This document shows positions 1-10,072 of a DNA stretch of 32,756 nt, piece after piece (positions within the stretch are counted from its first letter, which is position 1; each line of letters starts with the position of its first letter). A program made the position numbers and the translations under genes. Origin of the DNA: Phanerochaete sordida (taxonomy: Eukaryota > Basidiomycota > Agaricomycetes > Polyporales > Phanerochaetaceae); NCBI GenBank assembly GCA_019973155.2, contig BPQB01000156.1, positions 1 to 32,756 on the forward strand, written 5' to 3'. The notes under the pieces are model-generated. The model searched no databases and was not told the origin of the DNA. It worked only from the letters and a program-made list of their open reading frames with translations.

Positions 1-127
1 TTCGCTCCGCTCCGGGAAGGAGACTGATTTAAACAACGGTAGCGGATACGAGGTCGGACGCGCCGTTCTACATCTCGACCCGGAATACGTACATACCTGC
101 GGGACACAGAGGGCGGCGTGCCGCGTG

Positions 128-646
128 TGTCGAAGTTCCTTGGCGTTCGACGTCATGCGCGAGCCGTCGCGCAGGGCGCGACGCACCGGCGCGCGAGCGC
201 CTCGCGCACCACGCTGCGCGAACGCCACAACGGAGGCAAATGCTTATCTTAGTACGATCCTTTCGTTCCTAGTTGAAATTACTTACCCTCTTTTTCGTTC
301 TTCCGCATATCACGTTCGTTCACGGACTCCCGCACGGCCCGGTATCTAGGTAGCGTAGTTACCGCCGTCCCTCGCTCCCTAAGTACCCACCGTTTCGCCT
401 CGGGCACGCTCAGAGACTTCCCTTTCCTCTGAGCGTGCGTATACCCTTCGTCTATGGACTCCGTAGCGTACTGACTGTCACCTGTAGTTCGGACTAAGTG
501 TCCGCTTGTTAGGTGAATATACAGAGACTTCCCTTTCCTCTGAGCTTCGGACTAAGTGTCCGCTTGTTAGAACTGCGTGCGCGCATCCAGTCGGATACTG
601 GAACCTTTGCGCTATACCAGAGTCGTCTCGAGGACGTTCTCTGATA
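128..646 (+). repeat. LTR-like repeat, long copy
   Basis: This 519-bp segment starts TGTCGAAG and ends CTCTGATA. A shorter copy at 29523-29885 is flanked by a perfect 5-bp duplication, which sets the boundaries here and suggests a long terminal repeat of an LTR retrotransposon. It contains about 156 bp that the other copy lacks. That extra part carries an internal duplication: the same 22 bases at 411-432 and 524-545, and a second repeated block at about 487-512 and 546-570. No matching target duplication is visible at its two ends, so it may be one LTR of an element that extends to the left of the window. A purine-rich stretch lies just upstream (about 105-115). No gag or pol sequence is visible in the first 127 bases. 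The orientation is inferred. Confidence 0.65.
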
Positions 647-934
647 AGTCTCAGACCCCCCTCTCGCCAACTCTCATCTGGCTGCAGCACTGCGGTCCTT
701 TGACCTGCACAACACGCTCTGTCGACCTTTGTCACGCCAGCTCCGAAGGCCACATTAATTCCACTCTGTGCCGGACATATAGAGCTTCCCATGGCGTCAT
801 ACACAAGTCTACACATCATGGCCGGAGCTCCAAAATGCTCCCAAATCAGCACTCTCAAACTTCTCCCGGCAGCGCCGACACCTTTTGCATCTTCTACTTC
901 ACCGTGTAGTTCGTTGAAGAGGAATGCTTTGACG

Positions 935-1705
935 ATGTCCAGCGATCCCCACGCCGCCCCCTCACCCTCTGAGTTCTCACGGGACAGTTCGCCGTCGAAG
1001 CGGCCGCGCGCAACCCCTGCACCCATTGCGATACCTAGTAAGCCATCTACGGCCGTGATAGGCGACGATCCAGCGACTCCCCCGTCCCCAGTCCCCACCG
1101 AGTTCATCGACGTCGAGGCGGAAGATTTTGTGAGAACAGCCCAGGCCTACGGCGTGAAAGTCCGCGACTACGCCTTCGAACCCCCAACACCACCGCTACC
1201 CACAACCCCTGAGGTGAGGAAGAATCCATTCCTCACTCTCCTCGCGCATGACATGCATATCCGACGACCGAAGGATACGAATTTTTGGCTCTCGGGCCGC
1301 ATCCTACGACGGTTGCTCGATATCGGCTTCGTGACACAACGAGAGGCGGACATGTACTGGACTCCCGAGGACCTTCAGCTCCTCAAATCGTATGATCAGA
1401 AGCCTCAGGGTCCCTATCCTTACGTGGCGGGATATCTGCGACCCAAGCCTACGGCGGCATACCGGGTCGCCGCTCGGAATGCTTTTTACGGTCCCCCAGA
1501 GTCCGTGGACATCCCAGAAGAGCACTTCGAGATGCCCGATGACGGAACCTGGGAAGGAGGTGCAGAGTTATGCAGGATGGAGAGAACGGCTCGCGAGATC
1601 AGGATAAAGCGTCGAGGATGGATCCGGAGGCGCCCGTGCTGGGCTTGGACGCCCGCCCCCCACAGGGTGGGCATGGCGTTTTTGCAGGGCATTAAAATGT
1701 CATAA
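935..1705 (+). CDS. Hypothetical protein, disordered N-terminus
   Basis: This is an uninterrupted frame of 256 codons from the ATG at 935; upstream ATGs at 791 and 818 in the same frame are possible. I do not recognise the product. The first 80 residues are rich in Ser, Pro and Ala with a basic SPSKRPR patch, which suggests a disordered and possibly nuclear tail. The central part (about 95-220) looks more like a folded domain, with many aromatic residues (NFWLSGRILRRLLDIGF, ADMYWTPEDLQLLKSYD, YPYVAGYLRP). The last 15-20 codons and the stop lie inside a 146-bp repeat that recurs inverted at 9209-9353. The natural C-terminus may therefore differ, or the gene may belong to a repeat family. No introns or promoter are evident. 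It could be a truncated transposon-associated gene. Confidence 0.4.
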   Translation: MSSDPHAAPSPSEFSRDSSPSKRPRATPAPIAIPSKPSTAVIGDDPATPPSPVPTEFIDVEAEDFVRTAQAYGVKVRDYAFEPPTPPLPTTPEVRKNPFLTLLAHDMHIRRPKDTNFWLSGRILRRLLDIGFVTQREADMYWTPEDLQLLKSYDQKPQGPYPYVAGYLRPKPTAAYRVAARNAFYGPPESVDIPEEHFEMPDDGTWEGGAELCRMERTAREIRIKRRGWIRRRPCWAWTPAPHRVGMAFLQGIKMS

Positions 1706-1806
1706 AATGGCCAAAGTAGATCTGCTATTTTAAGCGCTTTTCGCGGTCGAAAAACAAGACTGGAGCATCATTTTTGGCCGCATTTTGTCTGCGAGACCAT
1801 GATGAG
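1661..1806 (+). repeat. Inverted repeat pair, left copy
   Basis: This segment matches the reverse complement of 9209-9353 at roughly 85% by eye, starting CACAGGGTGGGC and running through AAACAAGACTGGAGCATCAT to GACCATGATGAG. Similarity stops abruptly at about 1806. It covers the 3' end of the upstream ORF and about 100 bp beyond. It may be the shared 3' end of a repeat family present in both orientations, or a degraded terminal inverted repeat of a 7.7-kb element. No convincing target duplication flanks the pair. Confidence 0.65.
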
Positions 1807-1809
1807 TAA

Positions 1810-2390
1810 GGCCGCAGGCGGCAACGGCCCGCTACCTCGTACACAACAGAAAGGACTTAATTCACAAAGTATGACGTTCTTTACTGAAAAAAAAAACACC
1901 GAGTTTTGGCGAATATAACTTGGGTTTCGGTTTGAGCTGAAAGATCATGAGAAAGAGTGGAGTCTCGCGCGCGAGAGCGCATGAGGGTGCACGAGGGTGC
2001 ACGAGAGCGTGAGATTGTGGGGACGACCGACGCGCGCGCCATCCACCCTATACAAGGCTAACGGCGCGCGCGAGATGTGTATAAAAGGCTTATATTGAAC
2101 ACAACTCGCACTATCTACAACAAGGGCGGCGAACCTATGCGAGAGGTGGGCGGAAGTGTGCTCGCCGACACCGGAGGCGCCTCGGACGGCGGGGCGGCGG
2201 GTGCGAGGACGACGGAAGCGGGGTATATGGAGCCTGGAGCGGCGGATCACTCACGGCTGCCCATCATTCGCCAAAAGATCCCAAAGCACGTACTGTAGGT
2301 CGCCTAGAATCAAATATTCAAGCACAATCGCCTTAGACTGAGACTCGCCGGCCAGTCCATAGCTCGGCAAGCTCCGTGGGAGCCCACGGC
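1810..2390. other. No gene identified; short tandem repeat and TATA-like site
   Basis: No supported gene. Around 1970-2010 there is a run of short GAGGGTGCAC / GAGAGCG repeats. A TATAAAAG sequence lies at 2080-2087, about 60 bp before an ATG at 2136 that opens a short Gly/Ala-rich frame ending at 2298. The TATA-like site could be a fossil promoter, but nothing recognisable follows it. Confidence 0.35.
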
Positions 2391-2397
2391 GTCGACA

Positions 2398-2880
2398 TGA
2401 GCGACGCGAGCTTGGGTACCGGTTTGAGAGCCCCAGCGCTTGCCCGAAAAAGGCTTAATAGCGAGGGAGGCAGCTCTGACCGGTCCGGATGGGGACGAGC
2501 CTGACAAGGTCCGGAAATGGGCTTCCTAAGCTCGTTCGAATGAGCTATCGGAGGAAGAGGGTAAGCGGCTCTGATCTGGGATAGTGAGGAAGTAACGTAG
2601 AGGGCGAACAGCACCGTGTCTGATTATTTAATCTCATTTTCAGTTGTGCAATGGCGTGCTAAGAGTCTCTACGATTGTTGCCGGAGGCGGATTTCTGCCG
2701 GGGCGGCTCGCATGCAGCGGGGCCGCCAGCGCGATGATGCGCCTCGATTTTCGGGAGGCCGACGCGCGCCCAGGCGAGCTTCAGAACGCGTTCGAGACGG
2801 CCAGGGAGGACGCGCGAGTTCTGCGCGAATCCCGAGACAATCTGGCGGCTTTTCGAGGCCGAAATCCCGTTCGAGCGTGA
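2398..2880 (+). pseudogene. Decayed coding segment with one intron
   Basis: Traces of a gene on the plus strand. From the ATG at 2398 a frame reads MSDASLGTGLRAPALARK and then breaks by a frameshift near 2480 and by stops. A well-formed intron follows at about 2592-2642: donor GTAACG, a TCTGATT branch-like site and acceptor TTTTCAG. After it an open frame runs to 2880 and includes a charged helical stretch (LQNAFETAREDARVLRESRDNLA) that could form a coiled coil. I do not recognise the product. The intron and the helical composition suggest true coding origin; the stops upstream suggest it is no longer functional. It could also be a repeat fragment. Confidence 0.3.
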
Positions 2881-2979
2881 TACGCTGGCGGGGAGTTGCT
2901 AAAACGACTCACCACCACAAGCGGAGCCACAACAGTCGTGAGGGCAACGCCAATGCCGCGGCGCAGGCCCGCGACTAAA

Positions 2980-5215
2980 CCACCACTGGGCTACGCGTCA
3001 CCTCCGGTCCTTTCAACCTGGGGACCCCGGATACCTTAAACCGTGAGCGCGTCGCACACCCATGCGACGCCTGTCTGACACTGTCCGCCTAAGCGCGAAA
3101 AGGAACAGTGAGTGTGTATGCGCGTGTGAGCCGTTTTGGACCGCGCACAGCTGCAGAACACAATCGGAAGGCCAGGTCAGCGCTACAACAAAGTAGAGGT
3201 ACATAGGCAAGAAAGGACTAAGTCCTGCGTGGGAATTGCGTTGCGTTCGAGCTCCAGAAACCGAGAGCAAAACATCCCGTGGGGATCCCGAGGACCTCGC
3301 ATGTAAGAGGCCGTAGTCAACGCATTAAAACATACGGGGAAGATAATATCTTCATTAGCTCGCCAATGCCTGAGCCTTCCAGTTGTCGGGCTTCTGCGCC
3401 ATCCGAGGGACACGCCGGGAAAAGCAAGCGCAGTTACGCCGCCACAGCGGCCGCAATGCCCGGTGAGATCAAGCAAGCCGGACTCATTCCAGATACTGGT
3501 ACACCAATCCATGAACCATGACGACGCGGCTTCATTCGCTACGACACTATATCCCTGATGACGTGACGAGAGGAGTAGGGCCCCACCTGGGTGGGAGGCC
3601 GGCATTTTGTTGACCTGTCGCGTGCGCCAGAGGGAGCAGCGCCCCGCGCATGATGCATGATACCGCACGCAGCATGCGATTGCCATACCATCGCGCGCCG
3701 CTGACTACGTGCCAAACGAGAGGCCCCAGACTCACGTGCCGCGCATTGAACAGCCTTCTCGGCCTTCTCGATGCACAACGAAAACCGCCGAGACAGCGCC
3801 ATGAGCCGACATCTAAACCTTCTCAATAACGCGACAATCGTCGCAGAACTTCGCGCAGCGCGGCAACAGCGCCGCGCCTTCATTTTGCAGGTGAATTCCT
3901 CAAAAGAGGAGAGAATGGCCAGACCGAGGGTGGACCCAAGCACAACGGAGAAGTCGCAGACAACAGAGGTGCGACGCGGTGGCTAAACGGGACTGCCGCA
4001 GCGTTCGTCGCCGATCAGTCGATGGTCGAGTCTCTGGGGTCGCACCGGCGAAGCACGAGACCTTCTCCGCGCAAAGTGAGCACTTCGCAGACACGTTCGA
4101 CAGAGCAGTGCGCCACTGTGTCCTATGTCCAGGCATGGTCAAGATACGGCATTGGCCGGCAGGCAATACCGGGGGAAGCGGCCTCGAAGCCTTCAGGGTA
4201 TCGAGTACACCGCGAGACACTGGGCCCGCAACGCGGACATCAGATATAGCGAAATGTAAACCGAGTACCGCGGAACATGACGACGGTGTCGACACTGCAA
4301 GCCGCATCAGACCTCTTCACCTGAGAACTACGGCCAGTACCGCATCGAAAGGCGCTGACAACACCCATGTAGCAGCCCCCGACGGGCACCTCGCCTTTGC
4401 GTAGGCGATTGCTCTTACAGCCGTTTTCAATTACCTTGCTTGAAAGTTTCTCGGGACCCTAAGTGTCACGGGGCTGGTCGAGCACGTGAGGCGAGCTCCC
4501 AACGTCCAGGCGAGCGCTGGAGCGAAAAAATTTCGCTCGCGGTTTTTCTTTTCGCACCACCATCTGCGTCGACGGCCCACAGCGTCGACTTCGGTCTGCA
4601 GCTATCGTATCCCTGCCTAATCTACTGTAGAATTTCTGTCCCGCCCTCCACACCCTCTGTGCGCTCTATGTTCTGCGTCTGAATTCAAAGTTTTCCTCCT
4701 CGCACATTTCGCGAGCCTACCGGTCCGTAGTCTGCGAATCGCGTCACAGTGCCCACCCGCCCAAGCGGCGTGCTCGTGACGCGTCCGCTGCCCGCTCCGC
4801 GGGCGCCTACCCAACCTTCGAGCAAACTACCAACCCGGTACGCTGCACAGCGATACCCTGAGCGCAACGACGAGCCTGGACCATAATTGAAGCCACTTTT
4901 CGTCGAACAGGCGCCCTTTCCCGTTCTAGCAGGTATTTTTCACGACACGCGAACCACCTTGAACCTCTTGCTCTCATCTCAGCACTCCTGCTGCCTCGTT
5001 TATTCATGCTGCGGTCAGTATAGTCAGCAGGAAAACATATTACAGCTTTTGAAATAATATTCCAGAGCCTATCAGTCAAGCCCCGCGCACAGGGCTGGAG
5101 ATAGTCCCTTAGTCCCCGGTCGTACACTAGCTATTTCGGCCCTTCTCAGCAACAGTACTTTTTTCGTGACTGTTTCGAGTGTATCAAGCAAGGTTTCTGC
5201 CGCGCGGGCGGCCAT
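2980..5215. other. No supported gene
   Basis: Several open frames of 60-170 codons exist on both strands here, for example 3183-3686 minus and 3979-4404 plus. They overlap one another, have no recognisable motifs, and I could not connect them by splice sites. I see no tandem repeat or terminal inverted repeat in this stretch. It is probably old, diverged repeat sequence or intergenic DNA. Confidence 0.4.
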
Positions 5216-5221
5216 TCTCTA

Positions 5222-6437
5222 GTGAACTTGGCAGAGCGCCAAATCCGGAAAAACGCGCGCTTTTGCAAAAAGTGCGCGAATTTTCGCTCCTTCAATTCAA
5301 TCTCGATTCCTCCAATTACTGTAGTTTCGCGATCAATGCAGCCCGAAGCGCCAAGGGCGCTTTTTTCGAGAAATGCCCGAAAATCCCATAAATCGAAAGA
5401 AAATTATTGCCGGGGTTGACAGAAAATCGTTGTGACATGTGACAGCCGCATTGATCGCGAAACTACAGTATTCCTCAGCGTAGGTATAATTGTCGCTGGT
5501 CAGGTGCTCCCTAGTCCTTTTGAGCGATGTCGAACGTCTGACTTTGACCCTCCGTGGCTGCTCAGCGAGTTTTACTGCGCGCGGAACGGTTTCGGTGGCT
5601 TTCCAAGGGTCTTAAATGTTATTCTGTGCACAATACTTAGGTGCTCACAGCCTTAAGCTACTCAGAAACTGCAGTGGACCGCGCGTACGTGGAAGAGACC
5701 ACATGTACGTGGTAAGCGCCTGCCTGCCAGCTCGTGCCAGGGGTCCCTGTCTACGACCCGGAAAACCCTTGACCGCACCCGCTGCTGGCGCGTTCCGTCC
5801 AGAGGCTTCAGCACAATTCGGCATCCTAATACCATATCCTACCCTCATAAGCTACGCGTGACAATAAATTGAGTAAGTATTGTACGGCCTTCACACTGCC
5901 TTCAGGATGCACATCTTCGTCGTAGGCTCTACGTGAGTAGGGCGACCCTTTCAATCGTTACGACCAGTTCTAGATGCAGACACTAGCTTATCTAGCCCTT
6001 GTGACAATCCCACATCCATTTTCTCACAGAGCGGCTTGATGTACATAGGCTATAGCGTGGAACCGTGGAAACGTGGGCGTCTACTACTCATAAGGGGCCT
6101 CGCTTTTTATACGTGACTGGCCACGGTTTCTGAGAATGTAACACCACGCTCACCTATATTTGAGGCTGGGAATGCCATCTCGGATGTCGCAAAGTCAATT
6201 TTGCCTATCCTACGTACAGGAAAACCCGCGGAGCAGCTACGGAGGGTCAAAGTTAGACGTTCGATATCGCCTAAAAGTACTATGGGAGCACCTGACCAGC
6301 GACGATTACACCGACGCTACGAAAGAATTAGAGGAATCGCGATAGAGATGCAGGAGCAAAAATTCGCGCACTTTTTGCACGCGTTTTCGGAAAAGCGCGC
6401 GTTTTTTCCGAATTTGGCGCTCTGCCAAGTTCATTGA
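5222..6437. mobile_element. Fold-back element with long terminal inverted repeats
   Basis: The left arm (5222-5577, excluding a MITE at 5319-5468) matches the reverse complement of the right arm (6217-6437) over about 210 bases at roughly 80-85%. Both ends carry the sequence TGAACTTGGCAGAGCGCC on their outer side. Similarity then runs through GTCGCTGGTCAGGTGCTCC and ends inside CTTTGACCCTCCGT...TTTTCTG. Between the arms lie about 640 bp without a recognisable gene. The structure fits a non-autonomous DNA transposon or fold-back element. No matching target duplication is visible outside the arms, so the outer boundaries are set by the end of similarity. Arm divergence suggests an old insertion. 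Confidence 0.75.
5319..5468. mobile_element. 150-bp MITE with TA target duplication
   Basis: The element starts CTGTAGTTTCGCGATC and ends with the exact reverse complement; the terminal inverted repeats are perfect over 21 bp (5319-5339 and 5448-5468). TA flanks it on both sides (5317-5318 and 5469-5470). Removing the element plus one TA restores ungapped alignment with the uninterrupted opposite arm of the surrounding fold-back element (16 of 23 bases across the junction), so this arm is a filled site and the other arm an empty one. A TA duplication is typical of Tc1/mariner-mobilised elements; the superfamily is inferred from that alone. No coding capacity. Confidence 0.85.
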
Positions 6438-6439
6438 AA

Positions 6440-7185
6440 ACAGCTATAACATGACGGATGGGCTGCTCAATCGCAACCATCTCCACCCAGCAGATGCGGC
6501 GCTGCTCGCCCTTCTATCCACGGGGGTGGCACAGCGCATTGAACTCGTCTCTAATATCGCGAGGTACTCCCCGCACCTGTCCTCTGGTATTAAAGCACAA
6601 CGCACCCGGAGACCTCAGGGGTACCGGATGCACTTGACAATGAAGGTGCCAGTGAAGCACTTGACCCACTTCCAGGGCACGCCAGGTGGTGTCTGCTGAA
6701 GATGTCCGCGAAGACGTTGACATCGGTATCCATGGCTGCCCTCTGAGCGACCGCACCCGACGCAATGCAGAACTTGAACTCGCAGTCCCTCGTCTGCCCC
6801 CGGACGGGGACACGCCGAGAACGGCTAAGCAGCCAATAAGCCTCGAAACCGCGCACGCTAGGCATGGTTGAGTGGCTAGAAAGGATTAGAATCGCGCGTG
6901 CAGCGTAACAAGCGACTGCACATCGTCGCTCTGGCATGCGCCGGGCGCGACAGAGCGGCCAGGGGAATCTGGAACGCACGCGCAGCGCAGACCGCAGCTA
7001 CAAGCCTTCGCACTGGCACCATCCGGGCCCGACGCGGTGCCGAACGGGCACATATGGTCGATGTCGAACTCGCCATCACCCGTAACCACGACGAGCAAAG
7101 CCTCGCGTTCCACACATGCGGAGATGCTTCTGAATGCGGACCCGACGTCCAGTGAGCACGCTCGCAAGCCCGTTTGGGCTCCAAA
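6440..7185. other. No supported gene
   Basis: Short open frames occur on both strands but none has recognisable motifs or plausible splice connections. The long minus-strand frames here continue into the adjacent minisatellite and are best explained by its GC-rich composition. Confidence 0.35.
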
Positions 7186-7187
7186 AC

Positions 7188-7830
7188 CCCAACAGCAATG
7201 CGCTGTAGTGAATCTGAGTACGGACAGCAGCAGCACACTGCAGCAAATGCGAGGCGGCCGGCGGGAAGCCACGACACAGCACATGTGAGATATTCCGCAC
7301 TCAAGCACACTTTCGCACGAGATGTGCGAGTATGAGCGCGTCCAGCAGTAATGCGCTGCGGCAAATACGAAGCAGCCGGCAGGAGGTCAGGACACCGCGC
7401 GTGTGAAGCATTCCACACTCGAGCACGGTGTCGCGCGAGATGTGTGGGAACGAGTACGTCCAGCAGCAACGTGCTGCAGCAAACACGAAGCGGTCGGCAC
7501 GAATACCGGACACAGCAACTACGAGACGGCCGGCACGAAGCCAGGACATCATGCATGCAGCGCGACGCGCGACTGCACGTCTTCGCACGAGATGTGCGAA
7601 TAGGATTTCGCCCGGCACCGAGCCAGGACGCCGCAAATACGATGCAGCCGGCACGAAGCCCGGACGCTGCGACTACGAAAACAGCCGGAACGGAGCCAGG
7701 ACGCTGCAATACAAGGCAGCCGGCACGTGGCCAGGACGCTGCCATACGACGCAGCTGGTGCGAGGCCAGGACGCTGCGCGTGCAGCGCGCCGCGCGACTG
7801 CACACCTTCGCACGAGATGTGCGGGTATGA
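7188..7830. repeat. GC-rich minisatellite with two repeat levels
   Basis: Two periodicities are visible. A longer unit of roughly 110-150 bp carries CGCACGAGATGTGCG, then GTCCAGCAG, then TGC(A/G)GCAAA(T/C)(A/G)CGA and a GCCGGC block; copies start near 7190, 7340, 7450 and 7575. Between about 7610 and 7770 a shorter unit of about 30 bp, built on GGCACGAAGCCAGGACGCTGC, is reiterated five to six times. The CACGAGATGTGCG core is partly palindromic. Open frames across the array on both strands (for example Cys/Arg-rich minus-strand frames) are most likely by-products of the repeat unit and not genes. Confidence 0.75.
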
Positions 7831-8292
7831 GTACAGTATGGCCGCGAACTCGACAAAGCGGGAGTCCGCCACCACCGGCGTGGCCGCGACGATCGCTGTG
7901 TAACCTGATAACGGCAAGTGAGCGCGATTGCATGATACACGCGAGCTCGCTAACACGAGACTTGCTACATAGCCTCCTGCGCCAGACGCGCTGGGGGGAA
8001 ACCGAACGGCCCTCGCGCAGCCATGGACAGCGCAGACACAAACGACACGACTGTAAGCGCGACGGGCAGAACGCCACCCGCCACACCCGCCGGAATGACG
8101 TGGGGGAACGCGCGCGGAAGTATACCCCAGCGCCGCCGAAAGGACAGGCGCCGCAGACCAAGGCATCGAGACGCCCGCGCAGCTGGAACATCGGTCACTG
8201 CCGTCTGCATGCGTAGAAATTGTCGGGGGCGTAGCAGGGGGTGCCGCGGCAGAAACAGCGAGAGTCGCTGGAGAAAATGGGGACTGGACCAC

Positions 8293-8534
8293 CTGAGGTC
8301 AACGCGATGGGCGAGTCCCGGGGCGTACGCCAACGCGGCAAACGCGTCCATTGTGTCAGCGTCATCTAGTGGCACATTATACGTAGCTTCAATCAGGGCA
8401 GCCCGTAGCACGCCCTTCGTGACCGGCTGTATGTCTGCTGCTGTCCCTTCTTTCCCCGAGCGCCTTCGACGATCGCTCGCGGTCTCCTGGGCCGTGTGTA
8501 TGCGCCTGAAATCTGCATCAGGATCTCCATCCGC
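8293..8534 (-). pseudogene. Exon-like coding remnant, unknown product
   Basis: On the minus strand an open segment of about 80 codons is bounded by a possible acceptor (AATAG before 8534) and a possible donor (GTGGTCC after 8293). The translation has normal amino-acid composition and helical character, for example GVLRAALIEATYNVPLDDAD followed by TMDAFAALAYAPGLAHRVDL. Upstream the frame closes with a stop at the putative acceptor, and downstream the sequence becomes Pro/Ser/Arg-rich. I do not recognise the family. It may be one exon of a decayed gene or a fragment moved by a transposon. Confidence 0.3.
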
Positions 8535-8839
8535 CTATTCCTGAACACCTACAGGCTCTTCATGCCCTCCTCGCCATTGCCGTCTGCGTGCGGCAAGGAA
8601 CTCTCGCGCTGTCCGACGCGCGGGCTTCGGCCGCGCTTGCTCGGCGCGAGCTGGGACATGTCGCATCCCTTTGGTGACGGTAAGGGGTTTCATCTTGTCG
8701 AAACACGGTAACAACTAGTAAAGCTGGCTTAGAGGACGAGCGAAGCTGTCCAATGTAGAAAAAGTGGGCGAGCGAGCCGAGGATGCGGGAGGGAGGATGC
8801 AAGAGTGGTTTCACGACCTCCTTCCGCTTTGGGCTCACT

Positions 8840-9208
8840 CGCTCAAGTAAGCACTTGTTGTGCTCTCAGCGAGCGTTGCTCGCTCAACGTTCAACACACA
8901 ACGACACAGAAGCTCGCGTGGTCTTGCCTAGTCTTGCTTGCTCTGGCATAAGTTATCTTATCTCATATCACGTGCGCGGGCGCCGCTTTAACTCGATAAG
9001 CAAAACCTTCTTCAACGTCGAATCCTCCAAGGTCCACATGAACACGCTGAACCCTAACGGGTAGCGGGCATCATACAACAATATTATAGCACTCTTGATT
9101 ATAGCTCTTGTTTGCACTTTTCATTCGGAGCCTTATCCTTGCCCACAGTAGGAGATGGACCAACAATATGGTCGAAAATCAGGCAATCAAGAATACTACA
9201 ATGCTGTC
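8840..9208. other. No gene identified
   Basis: AT-richer than its surroundings. One short open frame (8783-9064 plus) has no recognisable motifs. No repeats were identified apart from the start of the inverted copy at 9209. Confidence 0.4.
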
Positions 9209-9353
9209 TAATTATGGTCTTGCGGACAAATGCGGTCAAAAATGATGCTCCAGTCTTGTTTTTCGAACGTAAAAAGCGCTTAAATTAGCAGATCTACTTT
9301 GGCCATTCTATGGCCTTTTTAGTGCCGTGTAAAAACGTCAGGCCCACCCTGTG
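9209..9353 (-). repeat. Inverted repeat pair, right copy
   Basis: Reverse-complement partner of 1661-1806. Read on the minus strand it starts CACAGGGTGGGC and keeps the blocks AATGGCCAAAGTAGATCTGC and AAACAAGACTGGAGCATCAT. Beyond 9209 on the inner side similarity ends. A minus-strand frame (9319-9649) ends inside this copy, as the plus-strand ORF does in the left copy, which is compatible with both being 3' ends of related elements in opposite orientation. The two frames themselves are not visibly alike. Confidence 0.65.
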
Positions 9354-9359
9354 CCCCGC

Positions 9360-10070
9360 CGCCTCCCCCCAGAAAACCGACACCTGAACTCACGCAGCCC
9401 ACACAGCAAAACATTTCTATCGCTAAATAGCCCCTCACGCGTCGTTGCCAAAGGAGACGTGGCCGAACGCACTGCTCGATTCGAGCTCGCGGGCGAATGT
9501 TCCAGCGACGCCGACGGCACCCGCAGTACCCGCCACCCCAACACACCGACGCCACCCCCAACTACAATTATGCAACTGTAGCCGACTGGCTCGCTTTTGC
9601 TCCCGCCGAGGACGACAATGCATGCCATCATCATTCCACGCGACCTCATCTTGGCTGACGTATATTTGTGTCCATACTACACATACACTGGACCCTAGCT
9701 TCTTATTTCGTATAATACGGTTTGGTATGATTTTTGCGATGTTGTCGTAGTGAAGATCGTTCGAGTCGTCGGAGTGTAATGTATCTACTACTGGGACACG
9801 CTCGCGTTCGTACCGCGCGCCTCCGCGCTTGCCTCTGTCCTTCGTGTTCCTTGCTCATCATCAAACATTCATCTGCTTACCGTACTTGAAAATCGTACTT
9901 TACCGCCTCGAGGCACCATATCCGCTAACTGAGCCTGTGCACCAGCACAAATTGAGCCGCAGCATGACTTGTACTTCAACGAAAATTCTTCAATCGCGCC
10001 AATAGCCGTGACCCCCGAGCAGCGATTACCCGGGCTTTCCATCTACATCCAGTCGCCAGGAGAGGTCAAC
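9360..10070. other. No supported gene
   Basis: Short overlapping frames on both strands, mostly Pro/Thr/Ala-rich from CAC/GCC-rich DNA near 9510-9560. No motifs, introns or terminal repeats seen. Confidence 0.35.
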
Positions 10071-10072
10071 CT

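Noticed and set aside
1..127. C-terminal pol sequence of an LTR retrotransposon upstream of the left LTR
   Set aside because: Translation in three frames shows no RNase H, integrase or chromodomain motif, only a purine-rich stretch before the LTR.
2080..2087. TATAAAAG as an active promoter
   Set aside because: No recognisable gene follows at a suitable distance. Kept only as a note in the region description.
5317..5470. ATT as a 3-bp target duplication for the MITE (PIF/Harbinger type)
   Set aside because: ATT also repeats at the ends, but using TA leaves an ungapped alignment with the empty arm, whereas ATT needs a 3-base gap.
7150..7830. CRISPR-like array
   Set aside because: The spacing units are not unique spacers between identical repeats; both levels are diverged tandem repeats, and the genome is eukaryotic.
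6876..7940. A 354-codon minus-strand frame across the minisatellite, Cys/Arg/Ala-rich
   Set aside because: Other frames on both strands are also open over the same repeats, and the sequence follows the repeat period. Best explained by GC-rich tandem repetition.
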